The position numbers were made by a program, and so were the translations under genes. Of a stretch of 38,576 nucleotides of DNA, positions 8,285-15,078 are shown piece after piece. The stretch spans positions 1-38,576 of the forward strand of contig DATLYY010000026.1 in assembly GCA_035574275.1 (NCBI GenBank), written 5' to 3'. The notes beneath the pieces are model-generated. The model was not told the origin of the DNA and ran no database searches. It saw only the letters and a program-made list of their open reading frames with translations. Source of the DNA: Verrucomicrobiia bacterium. Its GTDB lineage: Bacteria; Zixibacteria; MSB-5A5; DSPP01. How positions within the stretch are numbered: position 1 is the stretch's first letter; every line of letters starts with the position of its first letter.

Positions 8285-8303
8285 GTCGGGAGTGACTCCC
8301 GAC
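8285..8303. promoter_or_regulatory. 19-bp palindrome between divergent sphingolipid genes
   Basis: GTCGGGAGTGACTCCCGAC is a perfect 9-bp inverted repeat around one central base. It lies 20 bp before the reductase ATG, in the divergent gap with the serine palmitoyltransferase-like gene. No T run follows, so an operator is likelier than a terminator. A related half, CGGGAGT, occurs at about 8263-8269. Confidence 0.45.
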
Positions 8304-8322
8304 CCAACTCGGGTGCGCTTTT

Positions 8323-9309
8323 ATGAAAAAAGCGCTGGTCACCGGCGGCAACGGTTTTTTGGGCTCCCACCTGGCCGAGTTTCTTTTGAAAAAGGGGTAC
8401 GAGGTCTCCGTTTTGGTGCGGCCGGGAAGCAAACGGGACAACCTGGACTATTTTACCGGCTACAAAATTCTCGAAGGGAATCTGGAGGACCCCGTCCGTC
8501 TGCGGAAGTTGGTCGAGGGGCAGGATTTGGTCTTCCACGCCGCCGGTTTGATTCGGGCCCGGAGCCGCGAGGAGTTTTTGGAAGCGAACCATCTTGGCAC
8601 AAAAAAATTGCTGGAGGCGGTCGCCGCCGCCAACCCCAAACTTTCCCGCTTTGTGTACGTTTCCTCAATGGCCGCCGCCGGGCCTTCTTTGGACGGGCGT
8701 CCGAAAAAGGAAAGCGACGCCTGCAATCCCATCACCCCCTACGGGGAGTCGAAATGGGAGGGGGAGATTGAAACGTTGAAGCACGCCGAAAAATTTCCGG
8801 TGACGGTGGTTCGCCCCCCCGCCATCTACGGCCCGCGCGACCGCGGCATGTTCACTTACTTCCGGCTGGCGGCGCGCGGCTTTTATCCCTTGGTTGGCAA
8901 GGGGGACAGCTTCGTTTCCATCGTCTCCGTTTTCGATTTGGTGGAAGGGATTATCGCCGCGGCGGAAGAGCCGAAGGCCTCCGGGGAGGTTTTCTTTCTG
9001 GCGGAAAATAAAATCTACTCCTGGCGGGAGGCGGGGCAGATCATCGCTTTTGCCTGCGGCAAGGCGGGGCGGCCTTTGCGGATTCCAAAATGGTTTCTCC
9101 TCGCCGCCGGGGAAACCAACCAGTTTGTCGCCGGGCTTTTCGGCCGGGCTGCGCTCATTTCCCGCTGGAAGGCCTTGGATTTGTCGCAAAAATTCTGGAC
9201 CTGCGACGTTTCCAAGGCGGAAAAAACCTTCGGCTACCAGACCCGCTACCCCCTCCCCGACGGCGCGCAGGTCACCTACGACTGGTACAAAAAGATGGAG
9301 TGGCTGTAA
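8323..9309 (+). CDS. NAD-dependent epimerase/dehydratase, candidate ceramide reductase (CerR-like)
   Basis: 328-residue extended short-chain dehydrogenase. The Rossmann motif TGGNGFLGSH is at 7-16, FHAAG at 71-75, catalytic Ser in YVSSMAA (112-118) and YGESK (Tyr140, Lys144), then the RPPAIYGPRDRGMF block typical of extended SDRs. In bacterial sphingolipid synthesis a protein of this family (CerR in Caulobacter) reduces the 3-keto group of oxidised ceramide. Here it diverges from the serine palmitoyltransferase-like/acyltransferase pair, which supports the same role. The fold alone would also fit a nucleotide-sugar epimerase or 3-beta-HSD-like enzyme. ATG 8323 places the Rossmann motif at the expected distance. 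No Shine-Dalgarno sequence is evident. Confidence 0.78.
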   Translation: MKKALVTGGNGFLGSHLAEFLLKKGYEVSVLVRPGSKRDNLDYFTGYKILEGNLEDPVRLRKLVEGQDLVFHAAGLIRARSREEFLEANHLGTKKLLEAVAAANPKLSRFVYVSSMAAAGPSLDGRPKKESDACNPITPYGESKWEGEIETLKHAEKFPVTVVRPPAIYGPRDRGMFTYFRLAARGFYPLVGKGDSFVSIVSVFDLVEGIIAAAEEPKASGEVFFLAENKIYSWREAGQIIAFACGKAGRPLRIPKWFLLAAGETNQFVAGLFGRAALISRWKALDLSQKFWTCDVSKAEKTFGYQTRYPLPDGAQVTYDWYKKMEWL

Positions 9310-9335
9310 AATCTGTCTTTCTGGCCGTTGTTGAG

Positions 9336-10028
9336 CTACTGTATTTTGTCGGACTTCTGAAGATTGTGGCGGGCGCAAAGGAGTTTCACGTTGGCTGCCG
9401 TAATGCTTGTGCCCCCTTTTGAATACGGCAAGTCATGGTCAAAATGCAGTTCATCACCTGCGCCACAGATAACGCACTTTCCGCCGTCCCGCTTCCACAC
9501 TTCTTTTTTGATTTCTGAGGGAATCAGTCTTGAACGCGGTGTTAAAGAGTTGTTTTGACTGGTCTTGGGCTGCGGCGATTCGGAGAGCGTTAGAATGAAT
9601 CGGAAGGTTTTGCGTCTGCCGTCTTCCACGATTCTGTAATCCACCAAATCAAAAATTCCCTTGAGCGACCATACCCCCGAAAGTATTTTTTCATACACCT
9701 TGACACGTTCCGGTTTTTGCGTTCCGCTTTTGTAACCTTCCACGCTTCTTACAAAAAAACCGTTCTGCGTTAACTGGCCGGAAGGATATTGAAGCGGTTG
9801 GTCGAGACGCTTTGGATTTTTGATCCCCTTCACTTTTGGGGTGTCATGGCCTTCGTATTCAATCGCTACCCCATTCTTAAGGATTTTGTCCCGATAGGGC
9901 GCATTTTTTCTTTGGGACATCAAAATTACCGAATAGTTTGGATTAAGTCTAAAGTTCATTCCCCGCTGGAGAGTTTGAACATTCTCCTTGTCGCACATTT
10001 CCCGATAGCTCAGAATTTCATCAATCAT
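9336..10028 (-). CDS. Probable SRA-HNH modification-dependent endonuclease
   Basis: 230-residue protein with a C-terminal HNH nuclease: KCVICG (Cys185, Cys188), LHFDHDLPYSKGG (His195, His198) and NVKLLCARHN (Asn213, Cys218, His221, Asn222). This is the zinc-stabilised HNH form. The N-terminal half carries NGVAIEYEGHD (52-62) and GIFDLVDYRIVEDGRRKTFRF, which resemble the YDG/SRA fold that flips out 5-methyl- or hydroxymethylcytosine. Together they suggest a type IV, modification-dependent restriction enzyme. No methyltransferase is nearby, as expected for type IV. Base composition is clearly more AT-rich than the neighbours, a sign of recent transfer. It is 13 nt downstream of the exported-protein gene on the same strand, with no clear ribosome site. 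Confidence 0.72.
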   Translation of the reverse strand: MIDEILSYREMCDKENVQTLQRGMNFRLNPNYSVILMSQRKNAPYRDKILKNGVAIEYEGHDTPKVKGIKNPKRLDQPLQYPSGQLTQNGFFVRSVEGYKSGTQKPERVKVYEKILSGVWSLKGIFDLVDYRIVEDGRRKTFRFILTLSESPQPKTSQNNSLTPRSRLIPSEIKKEVWKRDGGKCVICGAGDELHFDHDLPYSKGGTSITAANVKLLCARHNLQKSDKIQ

Positions 10029-10041
10029 TACTAAGTGTAAT

Positions 10042-10572
10042 CTATTTCAAACGGCCGACTTGCAGGCAGAAAAGCGCACCCCAGAAAGACTTTTTGGGGT
10101 TGATGTCTCCAAGTCCGTAGAGACCAAAGCCTACATTCGCGTGGCGGAAAGGGGTCACAAAAAGCTGGGTTTCGAGGGGTATGCCAACGGTTGTGAAACT
10201 CTTTTCCCCTCCGCGCCGTCCGCCAGCCAGGCCGATTCCGGCCGAAGCCGACGCAAAAGTTGTCCTGCTTTTTGTGATTACGCCGTAAAGTGCGCCCGCG
10301 TCCCACGCCCGGTCCGGATTGCCGCATCCACCAAAAAGGCAGATTTGGAATTCTTCGAAGTAAGCGGTGCGCAGCGAAAAAAGCCCGGGGTTGTGTTTGT
10401 AGGACAGGCCGAGTCCGATACCGGGAAGTCCCGGCTCCACGCCGGATGAAAACCCGGCCCCAATGTTTAACCACCACAACTTGCGCGGGGTGCCCAAGTC
10501 CTGTGCATGCAGGGTCGCCGCACTCACAATTCCCGCCAAAACAAAACCTGCAACGAGTCGGGCAGCCTTCAC
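10042..10572 (-). CDS. Small exported protein, possibly a beta-barrel
   Basis: 176-residue protein with a clear signal peptide (about 1-24, VLAGIVSAATLHAQ). The mature part alternates glycine, aromatic and polar residues (LWWLNIGAGFSSG, GIGLGLSYKH, SASAGIGLAGG, NVGFGLYGLGD), which is the texture of a small outer-membrane beta-barrel or a surface protein in FCB bacteria. I do not recognise a named family. The start is GTG 10572, only 4 nt after the ChrB-domain stop. Two cysteines (CLFGGCGN) could form a disulphide. Confidence 0.7.
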   Translation of the reverse strand: MKAARLVAGFVLAGIVSAATLHAQDLGTPRKLWWLNIGAGFSSGVEPGLPGIGLGLSYKHNPGLFSLRTAYFEEFQICLFGGCGNPDRAWDAGALYGVITKSRTTFASASAGIGLAGGRRGGEKSFTTVGIPLETQLFVTPFRHANVGFGLYGLGDINPKKSFWGALFCLQVGRLK

Positions 10573-10576
10573 CGGT

Positions 10577-11008
10577 TCATTTCACCTTTTCTCTGCAATA
10601 CCCATACAACGCATCATACACAATAAACTCTTTTTCCAAAATCTCATGGTCGTTTTTCAGGCCCAAGGTGCGGAACCCTTCGGCGATGGCTTTCAGCCCC
10701 GGGGCCTCCGGGCGGCCGTACAGGTCGGACTGCAGGTCCGCCCCGTGGACGATTTGGGCCAGCATTTCAACCGCCGGGTCGTGAATGTGGTACTTGGCCA
10801 AAATCGCCTCAAAACTGCATTTGCCGTCGTGATGCCCCAACTCCACGCCGGGGGCATCGAAGGGAATCGCCCCCTCCTTTTCGGTCATTTCCTGCACTTT
10901 TTCCGCCGGCACGAACAAAAACTCCGCCTTCGGGTCCACGAATTTGCATATCAGCCACGGACAGGCCACCCGGTCCACTTTCACTTTTTCACGGGTTATC
11001 CATTTCAT
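10577..11008 (-). CDS. ChrB C-terminal-domain protein (chromate-resistance family)
   Basis: 143-residue stand-alone version of the ChrB C-terminal domain. Its signature VDRVACPWLICKFVDPKAEF (11-30), then FVPAEKV, GAIPFDAPGVELGHHDGKCSFEAIL (47-70) and VYDALYGYCR is distinctive. Full ChrB proteins carry an N-terminal regulatory domain that is absent here, and no ChrA transporter is nearby, so a chromate role should not be assumed. The domain keeps conserved Cys, His and Asp residues that could bind a metal. ATG 11008 is chosen because it follows a strong GGAGG; an in-frame ATG 24 nt upstream lacks one. It heads a three-gene minus-strand cluster. Confidence 0.85.
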   Translation of the reverse strand: MKWITREKVKVDRVACPWLICKFVDPKAEFLFVPAEKVQEMTEKEGAIPFDAPGVELGHHDGKCSFEAILAKYHIHDPAVEMLAQIVHGADLQSDLYGRPEAPGLKAIAEGFRTLGLKNDHEILEKEFIVYDALYGYCREKVK

Positions 11009-11115
11009 TCTGCCTCCTTTTTCCGCTTGCACCCAATTTAAGCAATTGTCGAATTTACAACAACTTTGCCACCAAAATTGTGGCGGTTTTAAATCAAAAA
11101 TGCCTGAAACAAAAT

Positions 11116-11131
11116 TGTTTCACGCGAAACA
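11116..11131. promoter_or_regulatory. parS-like centromere site
   Basis: TGTTTCACGCGAAACA differs by one base from the chromosomal parS consensus TGTTTCACGTGAAACA, the site loaded by ParB. The inverted repeat is 10 bp per arm (11112-11121 and 11126-11135). It is intergenic, between the ChrB-domain and cyclase genes, in an AT-rich patch. No parAB gene is in view. ParB tolerance of the central C is assumed, not shown. Confidence 0.6.
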
Positions 11132-11184
11132 ATTTGGATAAGTGCTGGTTTTTCAGCGGCTTGTTTGAGAGCAAAAAGGGTTTT

Positions 11185-11808
11185 TTACCGCTCGATTAAA
11201 ACCGCCCGGGCGGGGGCGCCGTCGCCGTCCTTGATTTTCAACGGCAGGCAAAAAAGCTCGTATTTCCCGGGCTTAACGTAGGAAAGATTAACCCCCTCCA
11301 AAATCACGGTGCCGGCCTTGAGCAGGGCGAGATGGCTTTGCAGTGTTTTGGCGTCGAACTTTTCAATCGAGAGATAATCGATGCCGACCAGCTTCAGTTT
11401 GCGGGTGGCCAGATATTCGGCGGCGGCCGTGGTCAAATAGGTGTAGTTGCGGGAAAACTCCTTCCGTTCCCATAAAAAGGAGTTCTTGGTCTTGAAAATC
11501 ACCCGTTCGGCGGTGAATTTGTGCCTTTGCAAAACGGGCAGGGTGATTTCATCCTCGATGCCGATATCCACCACCTCGCATTCCCCGATTAAGGTATCCA
11601 GCGGGATTTCGTTTGCCTTGGTTCCGTCCGCCAGCAAATGATAGGGGGGGTCGATATGGGTGCCGGCGTGCGTGGATAAACAGAGCCGGGAGGTGTTCGG
11701 GTCTCCGGCCGGGCCCACCTGCGTCAACGGCACAATCTCCACCGGCGGGTCGCCGGGATAAACCACCAGTTCCGGGGAAATCCGCACGGAAATGTCGTGA
11801 ATTTTCAT
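11185..11808 (-). CDS. Cyclase-family / kynurenine formamidase-like metal hydrolase
   Basis: 207-residue member of the cyclase family (PF04199), metal-dependent hydrolases that include kynurenine formamidase KynB. The metal site HAGTHIDPPYH (47-57) is complete. The N-terminus IHDISVRISPELVVYPGDPP and the GIDYLSIEKFD block are also typical. ATG 11808 gives the usual N-terminus; the frame stays open 52 codons upstream into the divergent promoter region and is not supported. No kynurenine or tryptophan-catabolism gene is near, so the substrate cannot be named. Confidence 0.88.
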   Translation of the reverse strand: MKIHDISVRISPELVVYPGDPPVEIVPLTQVGPAGDPNTSRLCLSTHAGTHIDPPYHLLADGTKANEIPLDTLIGECEVVDIGIEDEITLPVLQRHKFTAERVIFKTKNSFLWERKEFSRNYTYLTTAAAEYLATRKLKLVGIDYLSIEKFDAKTLQSHLALLKAGTVILEGVNLSYVKPGKYELFCLPLKIKDGDGAPARAVLIER

Positions 11809-11957
11809 ATCCCTATCTAAGTGTTCGGCAAAAACGGCCCGGCATAAACGGGGGGAAAATAGGGATTTTCGAGTGAAAAGGGAAGAATCCGGCTCCGTGC
11901 AATAAATTGCGTCTTTTTCGACTCGGCCGGAAATGTTATCTTCCCGGCCGAACGGCG

Positions 11958-12473
11958 ATGTCAAGAACGGAACAAAAATTCACGCTTCCGGCCATCTGGG
12001 CCCCCTGGCGGGAGGGGTTTATTTTTGGGGAAAAGGAGAGGGGTTGCATCTTTTGCCGCCGCTTGAAGCGAAAGAAGGATAAGGCGGACTTTATTCTTTT
12101 TCGGGGCGAGCGGAGTTTTATCATTATGAACCTGTACCCCTACACCAGCGGGCATTTGATGATTGTCCCCAACCGGCATATCGCCGAGCTTTCTGATTTG
12201 GCGGAAGAGGAGTCGGCGGAGATGATGGAGCTGGCGGCGAAATCGATCGGCGCGATGAAAAAAACGATGCGGCCGGAGGGGTTCAATCTCGGAATGAATT
12301 TGGGGCGGGCCGCCGGCGCCGGGGTGGCCGGGCATCTGCATTTGCACGTGGTTCCCCGCTGGCCGGGGGACGCCAACTTTATGCCGGTGGTCGGAAAAAC
12401 AAAAGTTTTCTCGGTGGGGTTGCAAAAAATTTATGATTTATTATATCCCCATATGCGGGGCCAACGAAAATGA
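11958..12473 (+). CDS. HIT-family hydrolase (Ap4A phosphorylase-like)
   Basis: 171-residue histidine-triad protein that cleaves or transfers nucleotide phosphates. The triad HLHLHVV (126-132) is intact, with FRGERSFIIMNLYPYTSGHLMIVPNRH (His74) upstream. CIFC (30-33) and a further histidine could bind zinc, as in the ATP-adenylyltransferase/Ap4A-phosphorylase-like branch, which also begins with the WAPWR block seen at 14-18. ATG 11958 is chosen because the WAPWR block is normally near the N-terminus. Its stop overlaps the start of the HTH-pseudo-aconitase by 4 nt (ATGA), so the two are co-translated and may act together. Confidence 0.9.
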   Translation: MSRTEQKFTLPAIWAPWREGFIFGEKERGCIFCRRLKRKKDKADFILFRGERSFIIMNLYPYTSGHLMIVPNRHIAELSDLAEEESAEMMELAAKSIGAMKKTMRPEGFNLGMNLGRAAGAGVAGHLHLHVVPRWPGDANFMPVVGKTKVFSVGLQKIYDLLYPHMRGQRK

Positions 12474-13954
12474 GCAAAATCCCAACCAAAACGCAACTGG
12501 TGGAGCTGCAGAAAAAGCACAAAACCTACGAGCGGATCGGCGAGGCGCTCGGCGGAGTTCCCCCCTATCTGGTTTCCTACTGGATGCGCAAGAAGGATGT
12601 GCCCAAGGTCTCCGAGCCAAAATTTTCCCGTTATCAAATCCAGTCCGCCTGGGAGGAGACCGGCTCGGACGTACAGGCCGGGCTGCTTTTGGGGATTTCC
12701 AAAGCCGCCTTTTACCGCTGGCGGAGGGTGTACGGGCTGGTTGAAAAACCAAAGGTTTTGAAGCTGCATCAACTGGATTTGGGAATCGGGCTGCCGCGCC
12801 GCGAGGCCTACAAAAAGGCCACCGTTTTGGAGCAGGTTTTGTCGGAAAAACTGCCGGGAAAAGAAATACAGGTGGGGGAACAACTGGAGGTGATGCCCGA
12901 CCGGGGGGCGGTCTGGCTGGCGCCAGAGGAGTTGCCGGACTGGCCGGAACTGGAACGCCCCTATCCGGTGAATCTGTTTGAGTTTTTCAACCCGCTCGTC
13001 CGTTCCGGCTCCGGCACCATCCGAGGGGAGGAAAAAATCGAAGGGCGGGTTTTTTCCGCCGGGGACGGCGTTTTTCATCAACTGCTTTTTGAACAGCGGC
13101 TTCCCCGACCGTTTGAATTGGTGGGATCCGCCGGGCACCATCTTTCCGCTCTTTCCGGCTTTGGCGCGGTCGTTTTTCCCACCGAGCGGGAGCGGTTGGC
13201 GGAAGGACATCCGATTGCTTTGACCGTGCCGAAGGTGTACCAGATTGTCCTCACCGGCAAGCTTCCCCAGGGAGTGACGGCAGCCGACGTGGTTCTTAAT
13301 TTACAGGGGAAAATTTCCCCTTCCTGGGACTGGAACGGCTTGGTGGAGATTTTGGGGGAGGGAGTCGATATGCTATCGGCGGAAGAGCGCTTCAATTTAG
13401 CCAATCTAGCAAGCGAGCTTCACTTTCAATCAGTCACCGTCGCCGCGCAGAAGCCCCCCGCACCCGAGCCGCGGCTGGGGGATTGGAAGGTGCCACAACT
13501 ATCGCTCGATTTATCCACGGTCGAGCCGCAAGTCCGCCATTACCCGGAGGGGCTGGTCGGCGAACCGGTTTCCGGTTTTTCGGACCGGAACGTGGAGCGG
13601 GTCTTTATCGGCGGCTGCCAGAGCGGAAATCTGGAGGATTTAGAAACCATCGCCCGGCTTCTGGAAAACCGGGTGGTGGCGGAGGGGGTGGAACTTTCCA
13701 TCTTTCCTGCCTCGCGAACCGTTTACCGCAAGGCGGCGCGCAAAGGGGTTATGGATACGCTGGTTGGGGCGGGGGCCTATGTTTTCCCGCCGGGGAGCAA
13801 TCCGGTTTCCTGGACGGGGAAGATTTTTTCCACCACGGATCGGGCCTGCCTGGAGCATTTGAACCCGCGCAACGTCTGGACCGGCTCGTATTTGACCGGT
13901 CTGGCCTCCGCTTTGACGGGAAAGCTTACTGATCCGAGAAGTTTGTTTCGATAA
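12470..13954 (+). CDS. HTH domain fused to a degenerate LeuC/aconitase-like protein
   Basis: 494-residue protein. Residues 1-92 look like two helix-turn-helix units (YERIGEALGGVPPYLVSYWM at 20-39; Fis-like GLLLGISKAAFYRWRRVYGL at 71-90). From about 105 on, it aligns by eye with 3-isopropylmalate dehydratase large subunits: GVFHQLLFEQ (200-209), IVLTGKLPQGVTAADVVLNL (259-278), RVFIGGCQSGNLEDL (377-391), FPASRTVYRKA and the closing TGKLTDPR. The catalytic GDSHT-type block is replaced by GSAGHH (219-224). Of three Fe-S cysteines only Cys383 remains; the other two positions read Ser443 and Val446. Enzyme activity is therefore unlikely, and a DNA-binding sensor derived from an aconitase is the best guess. 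The frame is clean over its whole length, so it is not a pseudogene by appearance. Confidence 0.8.
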   Translation: MSKIPTKTQLVELQKKHKTYERIGEALGGVPPYLVSYWMRKKDVPKVSEPKFSRYQIQSAWEETGSDVQAGLLLGISKAAFYRWRRVYGLVEKPKVLKLHQLDLGIGLPRREAYKKATVLEQVLSEKLPGKEIQVGEQLEVMPDRGAVWLAPEELPDWPELERPYPVNLFEFFNPLVRSGSGTIRGEEKIEGRVFSAGDGVFHQLLFEQRLPRPFELVGSAGHHLSALSGFGAVVFPTERERLAEGHPIALTVPKVYQIVLTGKLPQGVTAADVVLNLQGKISPSWDWNGLVEILGEGVDMLSAEERFNLANLASELHFQSVTVAAQKPPAPEPRLGDWKVPQLSLDLSTVEPQVRHYPEGLVGEPVSGFSDRNVERVFIGGCQSGNLEDLETIARLLENRVVAEGVELSIFPASRTVYRKAARKGVMDTLVGAGAYVFPPGSNPVSWTGKIFSTTDRACLEHLNPRNVWTGSYLTGLASALTGKLTDPRSLFR

Positions 13955-14031
13955 TACTACGGAATGTGTTGGCGGCACATTGGCTTCTGTAATCCGCCTA
14001 TTCGTCGAATCTTAAATTAATTTCCTGATTT

Positions 14032-14928
14032 TTAGAAGAGCCGTTCCCGTTTGGCGATGTAGCCGAAAAGGGCGCGGTCAAACGGCATCGACGTGTCCAA
14101 GAGCTGGTAGTCGATTAAATTTTTGCGGCATTCGGACAAATAATGGCGGGAAAACTCCTCCACCGCCTTTTGATACTCCCGGCGTACCTGCCAGGGGAGG
14201 GTGTTGATTTTTTCGCCGGTTTCCAAATCCTCGAAAATCGCCTCCTTGTGAAAGGCAAAAGTGCGCTCCATCGGATCCAGAATATGAAAAACGATCACCT
14301 CGTGCCCCTTGTGGCGGAAATGCTTCAAACCAAAAAGCACCTCCTCCGGATTATCCAGCAAATCGGACAACAGGATCACCAGCCCTTTCCGTTTAATCCG
14401 CTCGGCCATTTGATGCAGCGTGGGGGCCGTTTTTGTCTTGGACGAGGGTTGGGTATGCTCGAGGGTGGTCAAAAGTGGGCCCAAGTGCACCCGTTTGGAA
14501 CTCGGAGGCAGGTAGCCTTTAATGGCCTGGTCGTAGGTCACCAGTCCCACGGCATCCTTTTGGCGGATTAAAAGGTAAGCCAGCGCGGCGGCCAGATAGG
14601 AGGCATATTCAAACTTCGAGATTTTTTGCGAACTGTAGCCCATTGAAGCGGAGCAGTCCAAAAGCAGATAGGCCTTTAAGTTGGTTTCCTCCTCGAATTC
14701 CTTGACGAAGTAGCGATCCCGCTTGGCAAAAATCTTCCAGTCCAGATTTTTAACCGAGTCGCCGGTCATATAGGGGCGGTGCTCGGCGAACTCCACCGAA
14801 AAGCCGTGGTAGGGGCTTTTGTGCAGGCCGGTGATGAACCCTTCCACAATCAAGCGGGCCTTGAACTCCAGCCCCTTGATTTTGGAGATCGCTTCCGGGA
14901 AAAGGAATTTTTTGGAGGTCTCCGGCAT
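14032..14928 (-). CDS. DUF58 / von Willebrand A-like protein
   Basis: 298-residue cytoplasmic protein of the DUF58 family. The signature GLHKSPYHGFSVEFAEHRPY (34-53), then GDSVKNLDWKIFAKRD (56-71), is complete. The following vWA-like fold has the metal-site triad DCSAS (Asp91, Ser93, Ser95) and LLSDLLD later. DUF58 proteins are encoded beside MoxR AAA+ ATPases and are thought to act with them in chaperone-like assembly or metal insertion; the MoxR gene lies directly upstream on the same strand. There are no membrane helices, unlike longer DUF58 members. No BatA/B-type genes follow. Confidence 0.92.
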   Translation of the reverse strand: MPETSKKFLFPEAISKIKGLEFKARLIVEGFITGLHKSPYHGFSVEFAEHRPYMTGDSVKNLDWKIFAKRDRYFVKEFEEETNLKAYLLLDCSASMGYSSQKISKFEYASYLAAALAYLLIRQKDAVGLVTYDQAIKGYLPPSSKRVHLGPLLTTLEHTQPSSKTKTAPTLHQMAERIKRKGLVILLSDLLDNPEEVLFGLKHFRHKGHEVIVFHILDPMERTFAFHKEAIFEDLETGEKINTLPWQVRREYQKAVEEFSRHYLSECRKNLIDYQLLDTSMPFDRALFGYIAKRERLF

Positions 14929-14944
14929 TAAAAAATGCTCACTT

Positions 14945-15039
14945 TGTCATGCCGAGCACAGCGAGACATCCGGGAGGAGTGGGGTGTTTCCCCACCCATC
15001 CCAGATTCCTCGCCCCGAAAGTCGGGGCTCGGAATGACA
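14945..15039. repeat. REP-like palindromic repeat between moxR and the DUF58 gene
   Basis: TGTCATGCCGAGC at the left end and GCTCGGAATGACA at the right end are inverted copies, enclosing GTGGGG/CCCCAC and CCCCGA/TCGGGG hairpins. Ends of the type TGTCATTCCGAGC...GCTCGGAATGACA are familiar as interspersed elements in many uncultivated bacteria. It sits in the middle of a likely operon and could modulate DUF58 expression through RNA structure. Confidence 0.7.
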
Positions 15040-15078
15040 AGGGCGGCTTTTGCATTGATGTTGCGGAGGACACAAGTA

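Noticed and set aside
10577-11008. Chromate resistance operon
   Set aside because: Only the ChrB C-terminal domain is present; ChrA and the ChrB regulatory domain are absent.
12470-13954. Functional LeuC or aconitase
   Set aside because: Two of three cluster cysteines and the GDSHT-type block are missing, and no leuD, leuB or leuA is nearby.
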